The notes under the pieces: generated by a model | Databases searched by the model: none | What the model was told of the DNA's origin: nothing | What the model saw: the letters and a program-made list of their open reading frames with translations, nothing else | Position numbers and translations under genes: made by a program | Part shown: in pieces, positions 25,410 through 32,076 of the stretch | Layout: each line of letters opens with the position of its first letter | How positions within the stretch are numbered: the first letter of the stretch is position 1 | Assembly (NCBI GenBank): GCA_910586355.1 | Contig: CAJUHJ010000025.1 | Coordinates: 1-32,174, forward strand | Direction: 5' to 3' | From: an uncultured Lachnospiraceae bacterium | GTDB lineage: Bacteria; Bacillota; Clostridia; Lachnospirales; Lachnospiraceae | Length of the DNA: 32,174 nt

Positions 25410-26534
25410 TTATTTTACTTTTCGAAACTCGTTAAAATCTTTTACAATTTCTCCAAAACACCACAAAACCGTATCAAATGCCCCCGCTTTATAAAAATTT
25501 ATCAAAAGCATCCCAACCGGAATTGCAATTATCATTCCCACAACGCTAGAAAACTGATAACCTACATACATAAAAAATAATGTGGCGAACGGATTCATCC
25601 CCACAGATTCTCCGATTAATTTTGGCTGAATCAACTGATGCACCAATAAAGATACCACATATAAGACCAACATTCCAATTGCTATCTTATAATTTCCAGA
25701 AAAAAATTTAATCACTGCCCACGGCGTAAGGACCGTACCCGTACCAAAAACTGGAAGCATATCCAAAAACGCAATGCCAAAGCCTATCAGCCACGCATAA
25801 TTTACCTTTAACAGAATTAATCCAATTGTAATTACAATATAGATGACTCCCATAATCTTAAATTGTGCCTTAAAATAACCGCCCACCACTTTTATAATAT
25901 GCCCGTACATCTGCATTGTCTTTTCCTGAAAAGATACCGGGAGATGTTTTGACAGTAATTCCGCCAGCCTGTCCCTATCTGCAATAAAAAAATACGTTGC
26001 CAGAAATCCCATAACAGCGCTGACTAAAAGATTTGGAATACTCTTTGCAATTCCGCCAATTGCCGTTATTGTCACAGAATCCTCGCCTGCTACCAATCCG
26101 CCCAAAGTCTCTGTCACGGCAGCGCCAGCCTCATCCATATTAAACTCCTTAAATATGGGTATCTTTTGAACCATATTTTCGATACTGTCTAACGCCGCTG
26201 TAATTTCCATCTCTGCGTTTACGGTCATTGTCGGCAAATAGTTCATAAAACCTTTAATTCCCACAACAAGAGCCGCCCATACCCCGTAGCACAGCAGCCC
26301 AACCGCCCCAACAACCAATATAATAATTAAAACTGTGCCATATTTCCGCTTTATTTTGAGCTTTTTTTCCAAAAAACGCACAACCGGATTTGCAATCAGC
26401 GACAAAATAAATCCTACAATAAAAGGCATAAAAAATAGAAGAAGCCTGGGTATCACAAACACCAGGACAAAAATCAGCGTAACCGCCCATGCTAAATTGC
26501 AACATATTTTTAAATATTTCGTTGATTGTTTCAT
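25410..26534 (-). CDS. AI-2E family (YtvI-like) transporter
   Basis: A 374-residue protein of the AI-2 exporter superfamily. About seven to eight membrane helices are arranged as in the family: two near 10-55, one near 65-90, an extracellular segment at about 100-155, then the C-terminal group with DMLPVFGTGTVLTPWA and HQLIQPKLIGESVGMNP, which are its best signatures. Members include quorum-signal exporters and sodium-proton antiporters; clostridial YtvI-like forms are linked to sporulation, but only by annotation. The ATG at 26534 is preferred (AAGGGATG upstream). First gene of the minus-strand run extending to 19020. Confidence 0.92.
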   Translation of the reverse strand: MKQSTKYLKICCNLAWAVTLIFVLVFVIPRLLLFFMPFIVGFILSLIANPVVRFLEKKLKIKRKYGTVLIIILVVGAVGLLCYGVWAALVVGIKGFMNYLPTMTVNAEMEITAALDSIENMVQKIPIFKEFNMDEAGAAVTETLGGLVAGEDSVTITAIGGIAKSIPNLLVSAVMGFLATYFFIADRDRLAELLSKHLPVSFQEKTMQMYGHIIKVVGGYFKAQFKIMGVIYIVITIGLILLKVNYAWLIGFGIAFLDMLPVFGTGTVLTPWAVIKFFSGNYKIAIGMLVLYVVSLLVHQLIQPKLIGESVGMNPFATLFFMYVGYQFSSVVGMIIAIPVGMLLINFYKAGAFDTVLWCFGEIVKDFNEFRKVK

Positions 26535-26689
26535 GTAACACATCCCTTTCCAAACACTAAAAATATTTTAGCTCTGTCTTTTTCTGCTGTCAATTCTTTC
26601 TTCTATTTTCCAAAAAAAGTACGCCAAAGCAGCTTCTGCCGCGATTTCCTCCTCTTAGATACCATTTTCAACCACTTAGCAAAATCTTA

Positions 26690-26718
26690 TTTACAAACAT
26701 ATCTTTTTTGGATAGGAT
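26690..26718 (+). promoter_or_regulatory. Candidate promoter of the LytTR-LiaF-like operon
   Basis: TTTACA (26690-26695), a 17-nt spacer and TAGGAT (26713-26718). The start codon is 22 nt beyond the -10 box, so the leader is very short. No obvious LytTR direct repeat was found around it by eye. Confidence 0.55.
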
Positions 26719-26739
26719 AAAGACACAAGGGAGAACACA

Positions 26740-27201
26740 ATGAAAATAAGCATTGAATTAGACAAAACACAATCTGAAAATGAAATTATTATCCGATGCC
26801 ATTCCTTGAATGAGGAAATTCAAAAACTTCAGACGGCCATTTCCGATATTGCAATGGGCGCCCGAAAGTTTATCTGTTATCAAAATGAAACGGAATATTA
26901 TCTTCCATTAGATGATATTCTTTTTTTCGAGACAGAAGCCGGCCATATCCGCGCCCATACAAAAGATCAGTTTTATCTGGCAAAACAAAAACTGTATGAA
27001 CTGGAAGAGACGCTTCCCGGCACATTTATGCGCGTTTCCAAATCAACGATTCTAAATACAAACCATATTTTTTCCATTACAAAAAATCTTGCAGCTTCCA
27101 GCGTCGTTGAATTTGTGGGCACCCACAAACAGGTTTATGTATCGCGCTATTACTACAAACCCTTAAAATTCAAATTAGAAGAAAAGAGGAATCTATTATG
27201 A
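26740..27201 (+). CDS. LytTR-domain DNA-binding regulator (no receiver domain)
   Basis: A 153-residue protein. The N-terminal 40 residues are short and helical, followed by a LytTR DNA-binding domain at about 42-145. Family landmarks are YYLPLDDILFFETEAGHIRAHT, the LEETLPGTFMRVSKSTILN stretch with the conserved R-(V/S)-S-(I/N)-hN motif, and the C-terminal YVSRYYYKPLK. There is no receiver domain, so it is of the stand-alone type often paired with small membrane inhibitors. The start has AAGGGAG 8 nt upstream. Its stop overlaps the next start (ATGA), so the two are probably made in fixed proportion. Confidence 0.93.
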   Translation: MKISIELDKTQSENEIIIRCHSLNEEIQKLQTAISDIAMGARKFICYQNETEYYLPLDDILFFETEAGHIRAHTKDQFYLAKQKLYELEETLPGTFMRVSKSTILNTNHIFSITKNLAASSVVEFVGTHKQVYVSRYYYKPLKFKLEEKRNLL

Positions 27202-27896
27202 GAAACAAAAATTATTTTGTGGGAATTATATTTGTACTTGCAGCGGTTTCTATGCTGCTTGGCAATTTTCACTTTTTCTACCCAATCAGCACAGTAAAAG
27301 TTCTGATTACAGTACTGCTCCTTTATATTATTGTCAAAAATATCCCTTACCGAAACTACTTTAATATTCTCGTTCCGGCAGCATTTATTTTTATATTATA
27401 CGACGACTTTCTGCCCTTTACCATACTGACCCCCTTCTCCGTACTTGCAGCCGCTGTATTGGGAAGTATCGGCCTTTCCTTTTTGTTTCCAAACCATTCC
27501 CCTTATAAGCCGGATATTTCGTTTCATTTTGACAGCGACGCATCCGCATACCAAAACGAATCAGACGTCAACTGCAGTATCGCTTTTGCCGGATGTACAA
27601 AGTATTTTGAATCCAAAGATTTCCGCCGCGCATATTTGAAATGCTCCTTCGGCGCACTAAAAGCCTATTTCGACCATGCCGAAATTATTGGAACCTCTGC
27701 GGAAATTTACGTTGACAATTCCTTTGGAGAAACGAATTTATTTCTTCCAAAGGAGTGGAACGTACACATAGCCGCCTCCACAACCTTTGGCGATATTACA
27801 GAAATTCATAAGTCCCCAACTCTTTCTGATGACGCCCCTTTAGTATCCATCCATGGAAATATCAGTTTTGGAGACTGCAAAATATTTTATATTTAG
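27198..27896 (+). CDS. LiaF-like membrane protein
   Basis: A 232-residue protein. Four hydrophobic helices (about 5-98) precede a soluble C-terminal domain (about 105-232) with repeated short beta-strand motifs: NCSIAFAGCTKYF, LKCSFGALKAYF, EIYVDNSFGETNLFLPKEW, ASTTFGDI and HGNISFGDCKIF. This is the LiaF/DUF2154 beta-solenoid pattern in which FG turns recur. LiaF-type proteins inhibit a partner regulator until envelope stress relieves it. The ATGA overlap with the LytTR gene suggests that it acts on that regulator. Its last 57 nt overlap the SEDS gene on the other strand. Confidence 0.85.
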   Translation: MRNKNYFVGIIFVLAAVSMLLGNFHFFYPISTVKVLITVLLLYIIVKNIPYRNYFNILVPAAFIFILYDDFLPFTILTPFSVLAAAVLGSIGLSFLFPNHSPYKPDISFHFDSDASAYQNESDVNCSIAFAGCTKYFESKDFRRAYLKCSFGALKAYFDHAEIIGTSAEIYVDNSFGETNLFLPKEWNVHIAASTTFGDITEIHKSPTLSDDAPLVSIHGNISFGDCKIFYI

Positions 27897-29201
27897 ATTT
27901 TTATAACGGTATACACTAAGCACGATTCCCACAAGAAAATAACTGACAATCATTCCAGTCCCGGTATAAGAAAAAAACGGCAGAAATGTTGCAGACACCG
28001 GAAGAAAACCAAAGTTTTCACCAATATTTAACAATGTATTTGCCAGCAGCGTAAGCCCGCTCCCAAACCCCATCATCATACCAAGCAAATTCTTTTGTCC
28101 AAATGCAACGCGAAACGCTTTTACTGCGACAGCTCCAGCCAAAAGACAGATGAAAAAAGCCGCCGCCAAACCATAACATCCGGACAAAAAAGCTAAAATA
28201 TAATCACTATTATAATCTGGAAGACTGCCTACGGCCTGTATGCCGCCCGCACCAAAAAGACGGCAGTTTTCCAGATTGTCTAAAATCATGTTATCAATAT
28301 AACTATTCGCTAATCTTCCATGCCTGTAAAACGCCTGTATTCTTGCCTGCTGGTAGGGTTGAAGAAAAAGATTCGTACTGCTGACAGACAAAACGACAAG
28401 GCCAACCGGCATCAGTATCAGACTTCCCCAATATATCCCAAGCACAAGTTTTTTCGGAACCAAAAACCACTCTTTCCAAACAGCGACAGTCAGCATAACG
28501 GACATAATCAACAATAGCAATATTGCTAAACTCATACTCGGCATTTTTACAGCAAGCCAGACAGGATACAGCATAAAAAAGAGCGCCTTGCCCAAACCAA
28601 ACAAACCTTTCCCATGATAACGGTACAATACCGCCCCATAAAGAGGGATATATAAATACATTAGATACATTAAAGAAATACGGAAATCCCCCAACGCTAT
28701 AAAACTGCTGCGGCCATTCACATTGATTCCAAACCATAAAATTTCCATTGTCATAACTGCCAAAAACAACAATGCTGACAATATCTCCCGTCCTGCCAAA
28801 ATACTATAATCTAAACGGTACACAAACATCATCACCAAAAATCCAATTCCAATAAAAACGGCTGCGCGAAACATATAACTGCCCGGCGTCTGTTGTTCAA
28901 TTTCTGCCGCCCCCATGCCAATTCCAATATGAATGATAATGCTGATTATACTGACAGCCGCCATAAGCGCTATAAATTTTAATGCCATCTGCGGCCTGTG
29001 TATCCGATCCAATTTTACGCCCGTTTCTACCGGATCACCCATCTCCTGCACTGCAAGCCGCACCGCCTCCTCTTCTGTCATGCCTTCTAACCGGTTCGCC
29101 TCCGTCTGATCCATAATATGGCAGCGAATTTCTTCTTCTATTTCAGGCAGCGCTTTTTTATACCGGATTTGATCAGATAAAATCCTTAAGTATTCATCCA
29201 T
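27840..29201 (-). CDS. SEDS (FtsW/RodA/SpoVE) family protein with N-terminal HAAS domain
   Basis: A 453-residue membrane protein. Residues 1-70 are a soluble HAAS / permease-prefix-like domain with the TEEEAVRLAVQEMGDP signature. The rest, about 10 helices, is a SEDS polymerase fold: PSMSLAILLL (221-230), PYQQARIQAF (282-291), the extracellular LPDYNSDYILAF (328-338) holding Asp333, which aligns with the catalytic Asp of RodA/FtsW, and NIGENFGFLPVSATFLPFFSY (392-412). The TM3-4 signature differs: GRSSFIALGDFRISLMYL stands where RodA has a Trp and QPSE..K. The ATG at 29201 overlaps the padR stop (TAATG), with GGAGGT upstream. No class B PBP lies adjacent. Its last 57 nt overlap the LiaF-like gene. 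Confidence 0.9.
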   Translation of the reverse strand: MDEYLRILSDQIRYKKALPEIEEEIRCHIMDQTEANRLEGMTEEEAVRLAVQEMGDPVETGVKLDRIHRPQMALKFIALMAAVSIISIIIHIGIGMGAAEIEQQTPGSYMFRAAVFIGIGFLVMMFVYRLDYSILAGREILSALLFLAVMTMEILWFGINVNGRSSFIALGDFRISLMYLMYLYIPLYGAVLYRYHGKGLFGLGKALFFMLYPVWLAVKMPSMSLAILLLLIMSVMLTVAVWKEWFLVPKKLVLGIYWGSLILMPVGLVVLSVSSTNLFLQPYQQARIQAFYRHGRLANSYIDNMILDNLENCRLFGAGGIQAVGSLPDYNSDYILAFLSGCYGLAAAFFICLLAGAVAVKAFRVAFGQKNLLGMMMGFGSGLTLLANTLLNIGENFGFLPVSATFLPFFSYTGTGMIVSYFLVGIVLSVYRYKNLNIKYFAVSKTDISMDGY

Positions 29202-29533
29202 TATGATACCTCCAATGCCAAAATCTTTGCGACCGCGCCGGCGTATTCTTTCCACTCTGTTTCCTTTTGTTTTAACTGCTTTTGTCCGGCTTTCGTAATG
29301 CTGTAATATTTGCGTACCTTACCTGAAACCTCCTTTTCATAGGACTGCAAAAAAGATTTTTCTTCCAGCTGATGTAAAAGCGGATAAAGCGTCCCTGCCT
29401 TTAATTCAAATACATTCTGAGAACGCCCTTTAAGCGTCTCAATCATCTCATAACCATACATATCCTTTTCCGACAACAATTTAAGCAAAAGCATTGCCGT
29501 ACTGCCGGAAATCAGACTTTTGTCTACTCTCAT
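29201..29533 (-). CDS. PadR family transcriptional regulator
   Basis: A 110-residue winged-helix regulator. Features are the MLLLKLLSEKDMYGYEMIETL helix-turn-helix start (14-34), ELKAGTLYPLLHQLEEKSFLQSY with the recognition helix (43-65) and the wing KVRKYYSITKAGQKQL (72-87). It matches the small PadR-s2 type with a C-terminal dimerisation helix. The start has AAGGAGGG upstream, and an almost perfect 34-bp palindrome covers its own promoter, so autorepression is very likely. PadR genes followed by HAAS-domain membrane proteins are a recurring Bacillota arrangement; the partner here is a SEDS protein. Confidence 0.95.
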   Translation of the reverse strand: MRVDKSLISGSTAMLLLKLLSEKDMYGYEMIETLKGRSQNVFELKAGTLYPLLHQLEEKSFLQSYEKEVSGKVRKYYSITKAGQKQLKQKETEWKEYAGAVAKILALEVS

Positions 29534-29546
29534 CTGTTTCCCTCCT

Positions 29547-29580
29547 TATATAGATTATCAATATATCGACAATCTATATA
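29547..29580 (-). promoter_or_regulatory. Probable PadR operator (34-bp palindrome)
   Basis: Outer arms TATATAGATT (29547-29556) and AATCTATATA (29571-29580) are perfectly inverted. The 14-nt centre is itself symmetric at five of seven positions, giving 15 of 17 matches per half. It covers the downstream edge of the -10 box and the likely start site, ending next to the padR ribosome binding site. Confidence 0.75.
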
Positions 29581-29606
29581 TTAAAACAGAAATTCAGATA
29601 TGTCAA
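29578..29606 (-). promoter_or_regulatory. Promoter of padR-SEDS
   Basis: On the minus strand a perfect -35 TTGACA (29606-29601), a 17-nt spacer and -10 TAATAT (29583-29578). The -10 overlaps the palindromic operator, so bound repressor would block RNA polymerase directly. Confidence 0.8.
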
Positions 29607-29610
29607 GTAT

Positions 29611-29643
29611 AAAAAAACAGGAACCGCCAAACTGCAGTTCCTG
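29611..29643 (-). terminator. Rho-independent terminator of the SRP RNA gene
   Basis: On the minus strand CAGGAAC (29643-29637) pairs with GTTCCTG (29624-29618), with further inner pairing, followed by seven T (29617-29611). It ends 5 nt before the padR -35 box. Confidence 0.88.
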
Positions 29644-29654
29644 CTGTATTCTTT

Positions 29655-29925
29655 TCTTATCTGGGCATTCTGCTTCGAATCCTAACCCCAAACGTTACCT
29701 TCACAGTTAGCTCCATCCAGGCGCCCTTACGGCACACAAGAGTGTTTACTTAGGGCTGCTCCATTCCTGACCTGACCCGGTTCATAAATTCCTGTTGCGT
29801 AAGACCCAGACTTCATCACCACTTATGAAGGGCAGCTTCACAATTAGAAACCCTCTGCAGAATATCACCCCAGCTCTAGCGGATTGCTGGTACAAGGTAC
29901 CGCTGCCACCCCGGCTGCCCAGAGA
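29655..29925 (-). ncRNA. ffs: Bacterial large signal recognition particle RNA
   Basis: About 270 nt. Recognised by the Alu-domain segment GGGTGGCAGCGGTACC near the 5' end, the ACGCAACAGGAAT...ATGAACC stretch (compare Bacillus subtilis scRNA), the helix 8 core GTCAGGTCAGGAATGGAGCAGCC (reported as two parts: GTCAGGTC and the GGAA loop followed by GAGCAGCC), and the 3' GAGCTAACTG...AACGTTTGGGG region. The 5' TCTGGGCA and 3' TGCCCAGA ends pair to close the molecule. It binds Ffh for co-translational targeting; the Alu domain marks the large Bacillus/Clostridium type. Precise ends are estimated from the promoter and terminal pairing. Confidence 0.95.
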
Positions 29926-29929
29926 TTTA

Positions 29930-29958
29930 ATTATACCGTTTTTCGTCTGTTTTGTCAA
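29930..29958 (-). promoter_or_regulatory. Consensus promoter of the SRP RNA gene
   Basis: On the minus strand a perfect -35 TTGACA (29958-29953), a 17-nt spacer and a perfect -10 TATAAT (29935-29930). The RNA should start near 29924. This is the strongest promoter seen in the window, as expected for an abundant stable RNA. Confidence 0.92.
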
Positions 29959-29965
29959 TTATTTC

Positions 29966-30667
29966 TTACCTAAAATGAAGGGTATCCGTCACAGACAATG
30001 TGGATATCAGGCTGTATTGCACTTTATATTTGGCAACCTGATCACGCCTTGACGGAAACCGTTCTGTCCCATCGTGCTTTGCAATTGCTGCAAGATAGTA
30101 ACCGTCGCCGTCTTTTTCATAAATAAATGTTATTTTATGAATACCATCATCATCAACGCACCCATAATTACTGTCGGATGAATGTACTGTCTGATGGTAA
30201 AATGTACCAACTCCTGCCTGATTCCTTAGAATACTGGCAGACATTCCGTTCACATTCACACTGGCAGAAGCGTCTGACACACTTAATCCAATCTGTTCCA
30301 TCACTGTATCTCTTGCCCTGGCGCTTCCATCAGCCAAAATCGCCCCATTGAAGCGTATCAAAGGCAAAGCTGCTCTTCTTGGCGGGGGCATGGACGGTAT
30401 GATTATTCCGCTGACTGCCTGTTGTAAAAAAGTTGTAATATACTCTTTATTCGCATGCATTCTTGATCCGGTCACACATCTGCCCATTTCCGCAGTAATC
30501 GCAACTGCTGGGTTTCTGGCATATTTATTTACTATGGTTATAAACTCTTCGATACCTGGCAAACGATAATTTTTGTTGGCAAACTCCTGGATAACATTTT
30601 TAATCGCCTGCATAGATACCGTAAAAAAAGAACGGACAATAGTTCTTTCTCTTCCTGTATATGGCAC
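29966..30667 (-). CDS. Unknown protein, last gene of the DUF2589 cluster
   Basis: A 233-residue soluble protein that I do not recognise. It starts with GTG at 30667, which overlaps the TAG of the DUF2589 gene (TAGTG) and has GAGGTG 5-6 nt upstream, so translation is coupled. The N-terminal half is probably helical (about 15-100, with a proline-rich SMPPPRRAALP at 91-101). The C-terminal half looks beta-rich (GIHKITFIYEKDGDGYYLAAIAKHDG near 175-200). There is no membrane helix or signal peptide. Its coupling to DUF2589 is the only hint of function. Confidence 0.75.
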   Translation of the reverse strand: MPYTGRERTIVRSFFTVSMQAIKNVIQEFANKNYRLPGIEEFITIVNKYARNPAVAITAEMGRCVTGSRMHANKEYITTFLQQAVSGIIIPSMPPPRRAALPLIRFNGAILADGSARARDTVMEQIGLSVSDASASVNVNGMSASILRNQAGVGTFYHQTVHSSDSNYGCVDDDGIHKITFIYEKDGDGYYLAAIAKHDGTERFPSRRDQVAKYKVQYSLISTLSVTDTLHFR

Positions 30668-31236
30668 TATTTCACCTCAATCGGTTCAATTGCCGCGGCC
30701 AGTATTGTAGTTAATTTTGCCATACCTTCTGCCGGAGGCTGCTGCGCCGCCCTTGCATAAATATCATATTTTGCACTCTTATCCGTCGTTCTCGTATGTT
30801 CTCTTGTCGTTGTGACAGAGCCGGAGATATTTGCAGTAAATCCCCAACCTTTGTAGCCCAACGAACTTTTCCCTTCTTCTGTCGTACTATTTTTGTCCAC
30901 ATCCTGCGTCTTTACTTCCATAGAAAAGTTCACAGTCGCCTCCTCCATGGTAAATGCCGGAACGGGCACTAATGATAAAATCGGCGCTTCTACATCTACC
31001 GTTATCGTATCGGATGTTCCGTCATTATTGATAATCGGCCGGTTGAGTTTAAATTTAATTGTCCTCGCCTTGTATTCTTCAGTTTGCTTATCGTATTCAA
31101 ATGCCAGTTCAAACAACGTATTCAGATATACGTCGCACAGCGCCGCCTGCCCTTTTGCAACTTCCAGAATGGGCTGACATACAAGCAAACCAAGCGGCAA
31201 GCCTGTAAATTCATTACTTAAATTAGTATCCGCCAT
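30667..31236 (-). CDS. DUF2589 domain-containing protein
   Basis: A 189-residue soluble protein matching the DUF2589 family. An N-terminal helical part (about 11-55, LPLGLLVCQPILEVAKGQAALCDVY) is followed by a beta-domain: TIKFKLNRPI (59-68), TITVDVEAPILSLVPVPAF (77-95), and VNFSMEVKT (102-110). The C-terminal family motif has TTTREHTRTTDKSAKYDIYARA (142-163), then PAEGMAKLTTIL. The start has AAAGGAG 9 nt upstream. Function of the family is unknown to me. It is 20 nt after the 138-residue gene and overlaps the following gene's GTG start. Confidence 0.85.
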   Translation of the reverse strand: MADTNLSNEFTGLPLGLLVCQPILEVAKGQAALCDVYLNTLFELAFEYDKQTEEYKARTIKFKLNRPIINNDGTSDTITVDVEAPILSLVPVPAFTMEEATVNFSMEVKTQDVDKNSTTEEGKSSLGYKGWGFTANISGSVTTTREHTRTTDKSAKYDIYARAAQQPPAEGMAKLTTILAAAIEPIEVK

Positions 31237-31256
31237 ATTTTTCTGCTCCTTTCAAA

Positions 31257-31673
31257 TTAAAACCCTGTTTTGTCTAACATTTTTTGGTTTGCCCTCGCCT
31301 GTCCCTCAGACTGCATACCACTTTCAAAAATCATTTCTATCGTTCCATTTTGTGCTTCTTCATTATCAGAATCCGACGGCCCTACATGCATCCGTATATT
31401 CTGTGTCTGTAAATCCTCATACATATTTCCGTTCACTTTTACTTTCACCTGTTTTAGTCCAATCGGTTCATGCGGCGTCATAACAGCTATGGGAACGTCT
31501 ATGTATTTGTTTTTCTCTCCGCCTCCAAGGGAGAAACGTATTGCTTTTGGTTCAAATACAGTATCTTCATTTGTAAAATACCGCATATAACGTTCCACAT
31601 CCTGTTTAGAAAGAAACTCCTGCGCTTGTTGTACCGACAATCCTATGGCGGTAAGAAGTTGATTCATTTCCAA
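31257..31673 (-). CDS. Probable diverged DUF2589-like paralog
   Basis: A 138-residue soluble protein. Its middle part aligns by eye with the DUF2589 neighbour: AIRFSLGG / TIKFKLNR, then YIDVPIAVMTPHEPIGL / TVDVEAPILSLVPVPAF, then VKVKVNGNM / VNFSMEV. Near the end SEGQARANQKMLD resembles AEGMAKLTTILAA. I therefore infer a paralog lacking the N-terminal helical part and the TREHTR segment. The start is TTG at 31673 with AAGGAGG at 10 nt spacing; ATG at 31667 is the alternative but is 16 nt from that SD. The SD lies in the end of the preceding gene. Confidence 0.75.
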   Translation of the reverse strand: MEMNQLLTAIGLSVQQAQEFLSKQDVERYMRYFTNEDTVFEPKAIRFSLGGGEKNKYIDVPIAVMTPHEPIGLKQVKVKVNGNMYEDLQTQNIRMHVGPSDSDNEEAQNGTIEMIFESGMQSEGQARANQKMLDKTGF

Positions 31674-31678
31674 TTATC

Positions 31679-31915
31679 TTATGCCTCCTTAATTTGAAGA
31701 TGATAAATCATAGTATCACTTACATTGTACTTTTGCTGTAATTGCCCGCAGTCTGAACTAATCTCAACTATACAATGATTATCCGTATTGGCGATTGGCG
31801 ACCAGATTGCATATCGGCCTAATGTAACAATTTTACCATCTACTTCCTTCGTTTGTTCGCTTCCCAAATCAGTTATGAAGCATTTCCCTTTGTTTAAAGC
31901 TGACCAATCTTCCAT
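31679..31915 (-). CDS. Small unknown protein, first gene of the DUF2589 cluster
   Basis: A 78-residue soluble protein that I do not recognise. It appears mostly beta-stranded: KCFITDLG, GRYAIWSPIANTDNHCIVEIS and a C-terminal MIYHLQIKEA. No membrane helix. AAAGGAG lies 5-6 nt before the ATG. Its stop lies 5 nt before the TTG start of the next gene, and its last codons form that gene's ribosome binding site. The upstream 100 nt show no strong promoter, though a terminator at 32016-32059 separates it from the next gene. Confidence 0.7.
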   Translation of the reverse strand: MEDWSALNKGKCFITDLGSEQTKEVDGKIVTLGRYAIWSPIANTDNHCIVEISSDCGQLQQKYNVSDTMIYHLQIKEA

Positions 31916-32015
31916 TACTGCTCCTTTCTTCCTGCACCTTCCATAAAATCTGTATTTTTTCTCTGCTTTGCAATATTATTGTATGTCCCTGTCTGGCGGC
32001 ATAGAACTGATATTC

Positions 32016-32059
32016 AAAAAACCAGAGCCGGCAGAGATTATCTGCCAGCCCCGGTTTTT
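32016..32059 (-). terminator. Rho-independent terminator upstream of the DUF2589 cluster
   Basis: On the minus strand CTGGCAGA...TCTGCCGG inner stem, extended by outer ACCGGGG/CTCTGGT pairing, followed by six T. It ends the gene at the right edge. A weaker T-run on the plus side makes it possibly bidirectional. Confidence 0.85.
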
Positions 32060-32076
32060 GTTTCTTTTTGTCCTTT

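Noticed and set aside
29655..29925. Possible CRISPR array, tmRNA or RNase P RNA
   Set aside because: No repeat-spacer pattern; the GGAA loop, Alu-type 5' end and scRNA-like segments identify large SRP RNA.
29795..30052. 85-residue plus-strand frame over the SRP RNA
   Set aside because: It lies opposite conserved structured RNA and its promoter; no ribosome binding site.
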